32,385 nt of DNA from an uncultured Thermoleophilia bacterium (GTDB lineage: Bacteria; Actinomycetota; Thermoleophilia; UBA2241): the NCBI GenBank assembly GCA_903927755.1, contig CAIYOD010000087.1, positions 1 through 32,385 on the forward strand, written 5' to 3'. Under the pieces are notes generated by a model. It did no database searches and was not told where the DNA came from. It saw only the letters and a program-made list of their open reading frames with translations. This document shows, one piece after another, positions 1-6,852 of the stretch (positions within the stretch are counted from its first letter, which is position 1; each line of letters begins with the position of its first letter). The position numbers and the translations under genes were made by a program.

Positions 1-48
1 GGCCGCTGGCCCCGCCGCCCCTCGGCGTTCCGGCTCGAGCCGTGTGGC

Positions 49-1413
49 TCAGGCGACCTTCGGAAGCGTCGCGATCGACGCGGCGATCGCCTCCTCGGGG
101 TGGTCGTAGTCCTCGAGCTCTCCGGAGAGATAGCGGTCGTAGGAGCCGAGGTCGAGAAGCCCGTGGCCGGTGAGGTTGAACAGGATGTTCTTGCTCACGC
201 CCTCTTCCTTGGCCTTCAGCGCTTCGTTGATCGCGGCGAGGATCGCGTGCGCGCTCTCCGGCGCCGGCACGATGGCCTCGGTCTTCACGAAGAGCTGTGC
301 CGCCTCGAAGACCTTGGTCTGTGCGACCGACACGGCCTCGAGCAGCCCCAGGTCGTACACGTGGCTGAGCAAGGGCGCCATGCCGTGATAGCGCAGGCCG
401 CCGGCGTGGATGCCGGGCGGCATGTAGTCGTGGCCCAGCGTGTACATCTTGAACAGCGGCGTGGTCTGCGCCTCGTCGCCGAAGTCGTAGCGGAACTGAC
501 CTTTGGTGAGGGAGGGACACGCGGTCGGCTCGACAGCTACGAGACGGGTGTTGGTCTTGCCAGCGAGGTTCTCACGCAGGAAGGGGAAGGCGAGGCCGCC
601 GAAGCTCGAGCCTCCGCCGACGCAGCCGACGACGACGTCGGGGTAGGCGTCGGCGTCCTGGCACTGGAGGATCGCTTCCTCACCGATGATGGTCTGGTGC
701 AGCAGCACGTGGTTGGTCACGCTGCCGAGGGCGTACTTGGAGCCGGGATGCGTGACGGCGTCCTCCACGGCTTCGCTGATGGCGATGCCGAGGCTGCCCA
801 GCGACTCCGGGTCCTCGGCCAGGACGGCGCGACCGGCGTTGGTCTGGTCGCTGGGACTGGGGATCACCGTTCCGCCCCAGAGCTGCATCATGCTGCGCCG
901 GTACGGCTTCTGGTGGTAGCTGACCTTGACCATGTAGACCATGCACTCGAGGTCGAAGATCTGGCAGGCCATGCTGAGGGCGCTGCCCCACTGGCCGGCG
1001 CCGGTCTCCGTGGCGAGGCGCGTCGTGCCGTCGAGCTTGTTGTAGTACGCCTGTGCGACGTCGGTATTGCTCTTGTGCGAGCCGGCCGGGCTGACCCCTT
1101 CGTGCTTGAAGAAGATCTTGGCCGGCGTGTCGAGCGCCTTCTCGAGGCCGGTGGCGCGGATGAGCGGCGTCGGCCTCCAGATGCGGTAGATCTGATGGAT
1201 CTCTTCGGGGATCTCGATGTACCGCTCCGCTGAGACCTCCTGTGCGATGATGCTCGGCGGGAAGATCGGCGAGAGGTCGTCCGGCCCTGCCGGCTGCAGA
1301 GTGACGGGGTTGAGGGGCGGCGGGGGCGGCGTGGGGAGGTCGGCGACGATGTTGTACCAGGCCTTGGGGATCCTCTCCTCGTCAAGGACGAACTTCTTCT
1401 TGTACTCGCTCAT
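49..1413 (-). CDS. trpB2: TrpB2-type tryptophan synthase beta subunit (PLP-dependent)
   Basis: A 454-residue cytoplasmic PLP enzyme that should condense indole with L-serine to make tryptophan. The N-terminal extension with a proline run (about residues 26-36) and the length above 430 are typical of the TrpB2 subfamily, not of TrpB1 (about 400). Visible signatures are the PLP lysine in GSHKSN (K114), the catalytic glutamate context TETGAGQWG (E136) and the glycine-rich phosphate loop GGGSS (266-270). The ATG is preceded by AGGAGGT at 1419-1425, so the start is firm. No trpA is visible, but the gene lies at the window edge and its downstream neighbour cannot be seen. TrpB2 proteins often act without a tight TrpA partner (family knowledge). 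The leader upstream encodes a Trp-containing peptide, suggesting control by tryptophan supply. Some TrpB2 homologues may use other indole or serine-like substrates. Confidence 0.93.
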   Translation of the reverse strand: MSEYKKKFVLDEERIPKAWYNIVADLPTPPPPPLNPVTLQPAGPDDLSPIFPPSIIAQEVSAERYIEIPEEIHQIYRIWRPTPLIRATGLEKALDTPAKIFFKHEGVSPAGSHKSNTDVAQAYYNKLDGTTRLATETGAGQWGSALSMACQIFDLECMVYMVKVSYHQKPYRRSMMQLWGGTVIPSPSDQTNAGRAVLAEDPESLGSLGIAISEAVEDAVTHPGSKYALGSVTNHVLLHQTIIGEEAILQCQDADAYPDVVVGCVGGGSSFGGLAFPFLRENLAGKTNTRLVAVEPTACPSLTKGQFRYDFGDEAQTTPLFKMYTLGHDYMPPGIHAGGLRYHGMAPLLSHVYDLGLLEAVSVAQTKVFEAAQLFVKTEAIVPAPESAHAILAAINEALKAKEEGVSKNILFNLTGHGLLDLGSYDRYLSGELEDYDHPEEAIAASIATLPKVA

Positions 1414-1528
1414 GACCTACCTCCTCTCGAATGACGCTCGATCTCGGGTTGCGGTTCTGAATGAAGATGCACTGATCCTGTACTCCGTGTGAGGGGACGG
1501 GACGACCACTGGACTGCGGTCAGGGGGT

Positions 1529-1583
1529 GCGGGCCGGGCCCGCGCGGGTGTCAGAGTAGAGGCGCTACGCGCGCCAGGCCCAG
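1529..1583 (-). promoter_or_regulatory. Leader with mutually exclusive hairpins (possible attenuator)
   Basis: On the minus strand GGCGC-GCGTA-GCGCC (1575-1561) overlaps the second Trp codon and the stop of the leader peptide. Next comes a 7-bp near-perfect inverted repeat GCGGGCC/GGCCCGC (1543-1529). The segment across the first Trp codon, CTGGGCC (1583-1577), can pair instead with GGCCCGG (1540-1534) inside the second repeat. The two pairings exclude each other, as in attenuators. No T-tract terminator is seen before trpB2, so the output mechanism (Rho, translation or other) is open. Confidence 0.35.
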
Positions 1584-1639
1584 CGACGCCGATTGGCGCA
1601 GGAGGTGCTGCTGCTGCGTGTGGCATCGTGGGTCGTCAT
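1565..1639 (-). CDS. trpL: Candidate trp leader peptide, 24 aa, with Trp-Ala-Trp
   Basis: A short ORF upstream of trpB2, reading MTTHDATRSSSTSCANRRRW then AWRA and a TAG stop. The two Trp codons (1580-1582 and 1574-1576) lie just before the stop, as in ribosome-mediated trp attenuators. A TACGAT -10-like box (1650-1655) ends 10 nt before the ATG, so transcription would start almost at the ATG and the peptide could be translated leaderless; no Shine-Dalgarno is seen. Hairpin-forming sequence follows. An in-frame upstream ATG at 1649-1651 overlaps the -10 box and is less likely. The peptide is a prediction from position, Trp content and context. No product this short can be confirmed by eye, and chance occurrence in GC-rich DNA is possible. 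Confidence 0.55.
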   Translation of the reverse strand: MTTHDATRSSSTSCANRRRWAWRA

Positions 1640-1649
1640 CGTGCGCGGC

Positions 1650-1658
1650 ATCGTATCA
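1650..1658 (-). promoter_or_regulatory. Candidate extended -10 promoter of the trpL-trpB2 unit
   Basis: Read on the minus strand the site is TGA-TACGAT. A weak -35-like TTGTGG lies 17 nt upstream (1673-1678). It would give a transcript of about 230 nt before trpB2, starting at or next to the leader-peptide ATG. Confidence 0.4.
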
Positions 1659-1688
1659 CGCTGGGTGATGGCCCACAACAACCGGGAC

Positions 1689-3380
1689 CTACTTCGGCGT
1701 GACCGCCTCGAGCGGGGGATAGGCGTCACGCAGGGGCCGGTCCGATCCGGGCAGGCCGAAGAGGAAACCCTGCCCGTGCGAGACGCCGAGCTCGCGCAGG
1801 GTGTCGAGCTGCTTGCGCGTCTCGATGCCCTCGGCGACGAGCGTGATGGCCGCTTCCCGGCAGAAGTCGTGCAGTGTGCGCACGAGGCGCTGTTTGACAA
1901 TCGACGCGTCCACGCCGCGGATGAGGGACATGTCGAGCTTGATGAAGTCCGGCTCGATCTCGACCATCGTCTGCAGGCCGGCGTAGCCCGCTCCGGCGTC
2001 GTCGATCGCGACGCGGAAGCCGTGCGCGCGCAGCTTGCGCACGATGTCGCGCATGCGGTCGAAGTCGTCGATCACGCTGTTCTCCGTGATCTCGATGACG
2101 GTCAGACCGCGAAGCGACGACGGGGTCATCTCCACGAACTCCTGCACGAAGTCGTCGCCGTGGGAGTGCAGGAACATGGTCATCGGCTCCGTGTTGACGA
2201 AGCGAAGACATCCCTCCGGCAGGTCCTCGCCGGCCCGCGACGCCGTGCGCCGGCAGAGACGGTCCAGCTCGGGGACGCGGCCTTCGCTGCGCGCGATGTC
2301 GAAGAGCGCGTCCGGCCGGTGCAGCTCGCTCTCTCGCGGACCGCGCGACAGAAGCTCGAAGCCGATCGCCTGGAAGTCCTGGAGGCTGACGATCGGCTGG
2401 AACACGCAGGTCAGCTGCTCCTGCGCCATGACGGTCTCGAACTCCTCGCGGAGGCGGGAGCGGATCTCGTCACGCTCTGCCTCGATCGACTGGGTGGCGC
2501 GCGCGATGGCGTCCAGCAGCGCGCGCTTGAAGCGGATCTTGGGCGACTGGGTGAGCCGCGACGAGCCTACGAACAGGTCGACCTTGGCGAGCAGGCGGCT
2601 TTCCAGCTCGTTCTCGAGCCGCTCGAGCAGGTCCTTCTCCAGGCGCTGCTTGACCACCAGCAGGTCCTCCTCGGCGATGAACCCTGTGTGCCGGGAGGGC
2701 GAGAGGACGATCAGGAAAGCATCGCCGAGGCTGGAGATGGAGACGAAGTCGTCGCCGCGGATCAGCGCGCCGCGCGCCTGCTCCAGGCCTTGACCGACGA
2801 CGCGGTACACGTCGTCGACGACCTCGAACCCCTGCAGCTGTTCCAGTGCCTGCACGCCGCCGACGCTCACGTAGATCACGCCGAGCTGCCCGTGGTCGAA
2901 CAGCATCCGCTGCACCTCGACCTGTACGTTCGCCAGCGTCGGCAGGCCGGTGATGTCGTCGTGGTACACGCTCGAGTCTCGCAGGACGTCGGAGATGGTC
3001 CGCAGCAGGTGGTCGTTCCGGAAGGGCTTCGTGACGTAGGCGGAGGCGCCGGAGCGGTTGGCCTCCATCATGTGCGCGAGCTCCGTCCTTGCGGTGAGGA
3101 AGACGACCGGGATGTCCTTGGTGTAGCCGAACTGGAGCTCGCGGCACACCTGGTGGCCGTCCATGCCCGGCATGGTGACGTCGAGGAGGATGAGGTGCGG
3201 GTGACCGGTGAAGGCGAGCTCGAGACCCTGTTCGCCGCTCGTCGCGGTGAGCACTTCGTAGCCGTTCGCGGCGAGGACGGCGGCGACAGAAGTGGTCAGA
3301 TCCCCGTCGTCGTCGATGACCAGTATGCGGAGTCTCTCGTCCGGCAACTCTGCTTTCCCCCAACGCCGGTCTGCGGGCAC
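1689..3380 (-). CDS. Response regulator with REC, degenerate GGDEF and EAL domains
   Basis: About 563 residues with a GTG start at 3380. A TTG at 3347, behind a GGGGG stretch, is an alternative and would remove 11 residues. Domain order: REC (about 17-135) with acidic pocket IDDD, phospho-acceptor D67 in LLDVTMPGMDG, a FLTA threonine and the TKPF lysine; then a GGDEF-like domain beginning DDITGLPTLANV whose signature is degraded to SLGDAF, so it should not make c-di-GMP; then EAL with QPIV, ELLSR in place of EALxR, FVNTEP, EITEN, DDAGAG, KLD, AEGIET and QGFLFG. Most metal and catalytic positions of EAL phosphodiesterases are kept, so c-di-GMP hydrolysis controlled by phosphorylation is plausible. 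No cognate kinase is adjacent. It is divergent from the agmatinase gene. A longer open frame into that gene exists, but it lacks REC homology and is not used. Confidence 0.88.
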   Translation of the reverse strand: MPADRRWGKAELPDERLRILVIDDDGDLTTSVAAVLAANGYEVLTATSGEQGLELAFTGHPHLILLDVTMPGMDGHQVCRELQFGYTKDIPVVFLTARTELAHMMEANRSGASAYVTKPFRNDHLLRTISDVLRDSSVYHDDITGLPTLANVQVEVQRMLFDHGQLGVIYVSVGGVQALEQLQGFEVVDDVYRVVGQGLEQARGALIRGDDFVSISSLGDAFLIVLSPSRHTGFIAEEDLLVVKQRLEKDLLERLENELESRLLAKVDLFVGSSRLTQSPKIRFKRALLDAIARATQSIEAERDEIRSRLREEFETVMAQEQLTCVFQPIVSLQDFQAIGFELLSRGPRESELHRPDALFDIARSEGRVPELDRLCRRTASRAGEDLPEGCLRFVNTEPMTMFLHSHGDDFVQEFVEMTPSSLRGLTVIEITENSVIDDFDRMRDIVRKLRAHGFRVAIDDAGAGYAGLQTMVEIEPDFIKLDMSLIRGVDASIVKQRLVRTLHDFCREAAITLVAEGIETRKQLDTLRELGVSHGQGFLFGLPGSDRPLRDAYPPLEAVTPK

Positions 3381-3469
3381 GCCAGTTTCTTCGTGCGCCC
3401 GCGCACAAGTCCTATCGGCACGGGCCGCAAAAGGATGAGGACGCTCCTGCGGGATGAGGCCGTGGCGGG

Positions 3470-3475
3470 TACACT
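3470..3475 (+). promoter_or_regulatory. Candidate -10 (TACACT) for the ureohydrolase-amidase unit
   Basis: TACACT lies 35 nt upstream of the ATG at 3511, in the 130-nt divergent region with the EAL gene. No convincing -35 was found. The gene's Shine-Dalgarno AGGAG is at 3500-3504, 6 nt before the ATG. Confidence 0.3.
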
Positions 3476-3510
3476 TGCCTGTGGGAGAAGGGCGAGGCGA
3501 GGAGACAAGC

Positions 3511-4464
3511 ATGAAGGGATACGGCCCTGACAGCGGGACGCAGTCACCGCGCGTCGCCGGCGTGACCACGTTCCTGCGGCTGCCGCACGTGACGCAGTTC
3601 GACGGCGTCGACGTTGCGGTCGTCGGCCTTCCCTTCGACACCGGTCTCGCCGTGCGCACGGGCGCCCGCTTCGGGCCCCGTGCGGTCCGCGAGGCCTCGA
3701 TCACCATCCGTCCCGCGTACAACCCGGCGCAGCGCGTGGCCGTCTTCGACCGACTCTCGGTGGTCGACGCCGGGGACGTGCGAGCGGTCGCCGGCGGCTT
3801 CACCGAGCGCAGCCTCGACGCTATGGAGGCCACCTGCGCGCACGTGCACGAGGCGGGCGGCGTGCCTCTCGGCATCGGGGGAGACCACACGGTCACTCTC
3901 GGGGAGCTGCGCGCCGCCGCGAAGCGGTTCGGTCCCCTCGCCCTGATGCACTTCGGGGCGCACACAGACTGCCTGGAGGAGAGCGCCGGGCAGCGTCACC
4001 TCCACAGCACGGTGGTGCGCCGCGCCGCGGAGGAGGGCGTCGTGGACCCGAGCTGTTCCGCTCTCCTTGGCATGCGCGGCGGCCTCGACTCGCCGGACGA
4101 GTACGAGCAGGCGCGAGAGCTCGGCTTCACCGTGGTGCCGTGGGACGACCTCGCCCAGCTCGGCACCGGCGTGGTGGCCGCGGCGGTCGACAAGATCGGC
4201 GAGCGCAAGGCCTTCGTCACCGTCGACGTGGACTTCGTCGACCCTGGTTTCGCCCCCGCCGTGGGCACGCCGGAGGTGGGCGGCCCGAGCTCGGCCCAGG
4301 CGCTCGCGCTCATCCGCGGCTGCCGCGGGCTCGATCTCGCCGGCGCCGACGTCGTGGAGGTCGTGCCCGAGCTCGACAGCAGCCACCTCACGGCGACGGT
4401 CGCCGCCACCATCGCGTACGAGCTGCTGTCGCTGATGGCGTGCTCAGCGGGGACCTGCGAGTGA
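3511..4464 (+). CDS. Agmatinase/arginase-family ureohydrolase with altered metal motif
   Basis: A 317-residue member of the Mn-dependent ureohydrolase superfamily (agmatinase, guanidinobutyrase, arginase), which releases urea from guanidino compounds. GGDHT (123-127, H126) and VDVDFVDP (238-245, D239 and D241) supply the expected metal ligands, and the following PxxGTPEVGG stretch is typical of agmatinases. The usual DAHTD motif reads FGAHTD (148-153). The first aspartate, normally a ligand bridging both Mn ions, is glycine (codon GGG, two base changes from GAC). Activity or substrate may therefore differ. AGGAG at 3500-3504 sets the ATG at 3511; upstream in-frame codons lack a ribosome site. 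The stop overlaps the GTG of the next gene by 4 nt, so the two are probably translated together. Substrate is not certain. Confidence 0.85.
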   Translation: MKGYGPDSGTQSPRVAGVTTFLRLPHVTQFDGVDVAVVGLPFDTGLAVRTGARFGPRAVREASITIRPAYNPAQRVAVFDRLSVVDAGDVRAVAGGFTERSLDAMEATCAHVHEAGGVPLGIGGDHTVTLGELRAAAKRFGPLALMHFGAHTDCLEESAGQRHLHSTVVRRAAEEGVVDPSCSALLGMRGGLDSPDEYEQARELGFTVVPWDDLAQLGTGVVAAAVDKIGERKAFVTVDVDFVDPGFAPAVGTPEVGGPSSAQALALIRGCRGLDLAGADVVEVVPELDSSHLTATVAATIAYELLSLMACSAGTCE

Positions 4465-5330
4465 GCGATGGTGCGGGCGCGGACGGCGTTTCGCCGGCCG
4501 CCGGCGTCCTGCGGGTCGCCTGCGTCCAGCTGAACACGCGCGACGACGTGGCCGCCAACGTGCGCGCCGCGCTCGAGCTGGTGGAGGCGGCGGCCGACCG
4601 CGGGGCCCGCCTCATCGCCCTGCCGGAGACCTGGGCCTTCAAGGGTCGCCGGGAGGGCATCGTGGCGAGCGCTGAGCCTCCGGACGGCCCGTCCAATCGC
4701 GCGCTCTCGGCCGTGGCGGCCCGGCGCGGCGTGTGGGTGCTCGCCGGATCCATCTACGAGCCGGCGCCGGACGGCCTCGTCGCCAACGTCTCCGCGCTCT
4801 TCGACCCCGCCGGCAGCCGGCGCGCCGTGTACCGCAAGATCCACCTCTTCGACGTGACGTCGGGGGCGGTGCGCTACGAGGAGTCGGAGGAGGTGGTCCC
4901 CGGCAGGGAGATCGTCACCGCCGACATAGACACCGCCGACGGAACGCTCGTCCGGCTCGGCCTCTCCATCTGCTACGACCTTCGCTTCCCGGGTCTGTAC
5001 AGCTCGCTGGCCCTCCGAGGCGCGCGGATCCTGTGCGTCCCATCGGCGTTCACCGCGCACACCGGCGTGGCGCACTGGGAGGTGCTGCTGCGAGCACGGG
5101 CGATCGAGAACGGTTGTTTCGTGGTCGCCCCGGACCAGGTGGGCGAGCATCTGCCGGGGCGCGACTGCTTCGGCCACAGCATGATCGTCGACCCGTGGGG
5201 CACGGTGCTCGCGCGACTGGAGGGAGGCGTCGGCTTGTGCGTCGCCGATTTGGACCTCGCGCGGCTCGACGAGGTGCGCGGGCAGATCCCCTCGCTGGAG
5301 CACCGCCGCCCGGACGTCTACGATCGCTGA
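4461..5330 (+). CDS. Carbon-nitrogen hydrolase (nitrilase superfamily amidase)
   Basis: A 289-residue single-domain nitrilase-superfamily enzyme, the usual length. The catalytic triad is clear: E56 in ALPETWAF, K126 in YRKIHLFD and C171 in SICYDLRFPGLY, followed by RARAIENGCFVV and GHSMIVDPWG. The CYDLRFP form resembles the Nit1/Nit2 group (omega-amidase, deaminated-glutathione amidase) more than N-carbamoylputrescine amidase, but family alone does not fix the substrate. The GTG start at 4461 overlaps the upstream stop (GTGA) and has GGGGA at 4449-4453, so it is coupled to the ureohydrolase gene. The pair may work in sequence on a guanidino or amide compound (inference). Confidence 0.9.
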   Translation: MSDGAGADGVSPAAGVLRVACVQLNTRDDVAANVRAALELVEAAADRGARLIALPETWAFKGRREGIVASAEPPDGPSNRALSAVAARRGVWVLAGSIYEPAPDGLVANVSALFDPAGSRRAVYRKIHLFDVTSGAVRYEESEEVVPGREIVTADIDTADGTLVRLGLSICYDLRFPGLYSSLALRGARILCVPSAFTAHTGVAHWEVLLRARAIENGCFVVAPDQVGEHLPGRDCFGHSMIVDPWGTVLARLEGGVGLCVADLDLARLDEVRGQIPSLEHRRPDVYDR

Positions 5331-5362
5331 CGTCCCGTGCTGGTCGGCGGCGGCGACCTGGA

Positions 5363-5377
5363 AGCGGTGAGACCGCT
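5363..5377. terminator. Possible bidirectional hairpin between convergent genes
   Basis: AGCGGT-GAG-ACCGCT forms a 6-bp stem with a 3-nt loop between the amidase (plus) and BNR-protein (minus) genes. It touches the BNR stop codon. There is no T tract, so terminator function is only suggested by position. Confidence 0.25.
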
Positions 5378-6852
5378 CAGTCCGTCAGTGCGCCGTCCAC
5401 GAAGTCGGCGAGGGTTGCGAACCGCCAGGTGTCGCCGCGATCCTCGGAGATCAGGATCATCCGGTGGTGGTAGCGGTTGGCGACGCGCTGGTCCCGCGGC
5501 CAGTCGTGCGGGCGGAAGTAGTTGAGCGAGAGGAAGATGCGCCCGCGACGATCGATGGTCATCTTCTGGTAGTACTGGGCGTAGCCCTTGTAGCGACTGC
5601 AGTAGATGATCCGCCGCGGAGCGCTCCAGGCGCCTCCGGGATCCAGACGCTGCACGGAGAGCGCCTGATACGGCTCTCCACCGAACGCGGGATCGACTCC
5701 GCGGCGCCACTGGCGGAAGACGACGACCAGAGCGTCGTCCGGTGTGCAGACGAGCGATGCGTAGGTCTGGCGTCCGCGGCCGGCGCCCGTGTCTCCGGGC
5801 TGTCTGTAGCCGGACGACAGGATGGGCTCCTGACGGCTCCACGTCGACGGGTCGGCGGGATCGATCGTATGCGTGTACATGAAGGGCGTGTTGTGGCCGC
5901 CCGAGAGGACATGCAGCAGGCCCTTGCTGTCGGCCACGATGCCCGGCGTTGTGTGGTCGTCGTTGAGGGGGCGAGCCGTGGCGACCTGCTGCGGCGCGCC
6001 GAGCGTCCCGGTGGTCTGGTCGTAGGCGGCGACGAAGATGGGTGAGCCCGGGGCGTCGATGCGCGCGACCTCCGCCCATACGATGTAGGTCGTCGTCCCG
6101 ACGGTCGCCGCGAACGAGGCGCCGCCGGCCGCCTGGATCAGCCCCAGACAGCGGTCGCTGACCGGAACCGGGTCGGGGAGTACCAGGTGATCACCCTCGA
6201 AGCGCGGCTGGAGCACGTACAGCGCCATGCGGCAGGCGCGGTAGCCGGGCCAGTCGCCGACAGGCCTCCAGACAGCGATGAGCGGCGGCTCGCCGCGGAG
6301 GTTGAAGCCGGCGAGGTGCTCGGAGGCGCAGGTGCCGTCGTTACGGCCGTCCGGCGAGCGACGCCGGGGCGTGAACGGCAGCTTGAGCACGCGCCAGCGG
6401 CGGCCGCCGTCGATCGAGTACAGAAGCAGGTTGCGCAGGCTGCCGTCCCGGATCTTGATCTCGAGCAGGGTGTACAGGCGACCCGCGGCGTCGGCCTCGA
6501 CCGCCTCTCCCGCCCAGCCTCCGGCATTGACGGTGGCGCGGAAGCCGGGGTACGCGCGGCGTACGGCGGCGAGGAGCGAGGCCCGTCGGAACCCGCGAGC
6601 AGCCTGCGCGAAGGCGTACTCGGTGGGGTCCTGGGCCGTGGTGCGGCTGCGGATGTAGGCGCGGTTGGCGGCGTCGAACGAGGGCAGGTTGCGCTCGTAG
6701 GCCGGGGAGTATCCGAACTGGCTGCGCAGGCTGAGGTGGTTGTCCAGCCGGAGAGGAGTGTCGGCGGCGGCGGGACCGGCGGTCCACGCTGCCAGCGCCC
6801 CGGTCGCAGCGAGCACGAACGCGGCGGCGGCGAAGCGGGGAACGCGTCTCAC
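5377..6852 (-). CDS. Secreted BNR-repeat (sialidase-like fold) protein, second of a tandem pair
   Basis: About 491 residues. The GTG at 6852 overlaps the stop of the upstream paralogue (GTGA). The N-terminus has a signal peptide: a basic start, a hydrophobic Ala-rich core and a likely cut near AAA-DT. The body resembles BNR_4-type beta-propeller proteins, with repeated segments such as LLYSIDGGRRW, TPGIVADSKGLLHVLSGG, TYASLVCTPDDALVVVFRQ and MILISEDRGDTWRFA near the C-terminus (an Asp-box-like SxDxGxTW). Related propellers occur in polysaccharide-binding or polysaccharide-cleaving proteins, including some ulvan lyases, but no catalytic residues could be assigned here. Placement beside a surface-polysaccharide cluster suggests a glycan-binding or processing role outside the membrane (inference). 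Confidence 0.8.
   Translation of the reverse strand: MRRVPRFAAAAFVLAATGALAAWTAGPAAADTPLRLDNHLSLRSQFGYSPAYERNLPSFDAANRAYIRSRTTAQDPTEYAFAQAARGFRRASLLAAVRRAYPGFRATVNAGGWAGEAVEADAAGRLYTLLEIKIRDGSLRNLLLYSIDGGRRWRVLKLPFTPRRRSPDGRNDGTCASEHLAGFNLRGEPPLIAVWRPVGDWPGYRACRMALYVLQPRFEGDHLVLPDPVPVSDRCLGLIQAAGGASFAATVGTTTYIVWAEVARIDAPGSPIFVAAYDQTTGTLGAPQQVATARPLNDDHTTPGIVADSKGLLHVLSGGHNTPFMYTHTIDPADPSTWSRQEPILSSGYRQPGDTGAGRGRQTYASLVCTPDDALVVVFRQWRRGVDPAFGGEPYQALSVQRLDPGGAWSAPRRIIYCSRYKGYAQYYQKMTIDRRGRIFLSLNYFRPHDWPRDQRVANRYHHRMILISEDRGDTWRFATLADFVDGALTD

Noticed and set aside
37-50. GAGCC-GTGT-GGCTC hairpin at the end of trpB2
   Set aside because: It has a five-base stem overlapping the stop codon and no T tract; too weak to call a terminator, and the following sequence is outside the window.
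1593-3530. Long open frame on the plus strand opposite the EAL gene (645 codons)
   Set aside because: It is a shadow of the minus-strand gene: repetitive Asp/Glu/Val/Leu/Arg composition, no recognisable domain, while the other strand has clear REC and EAL motifs.
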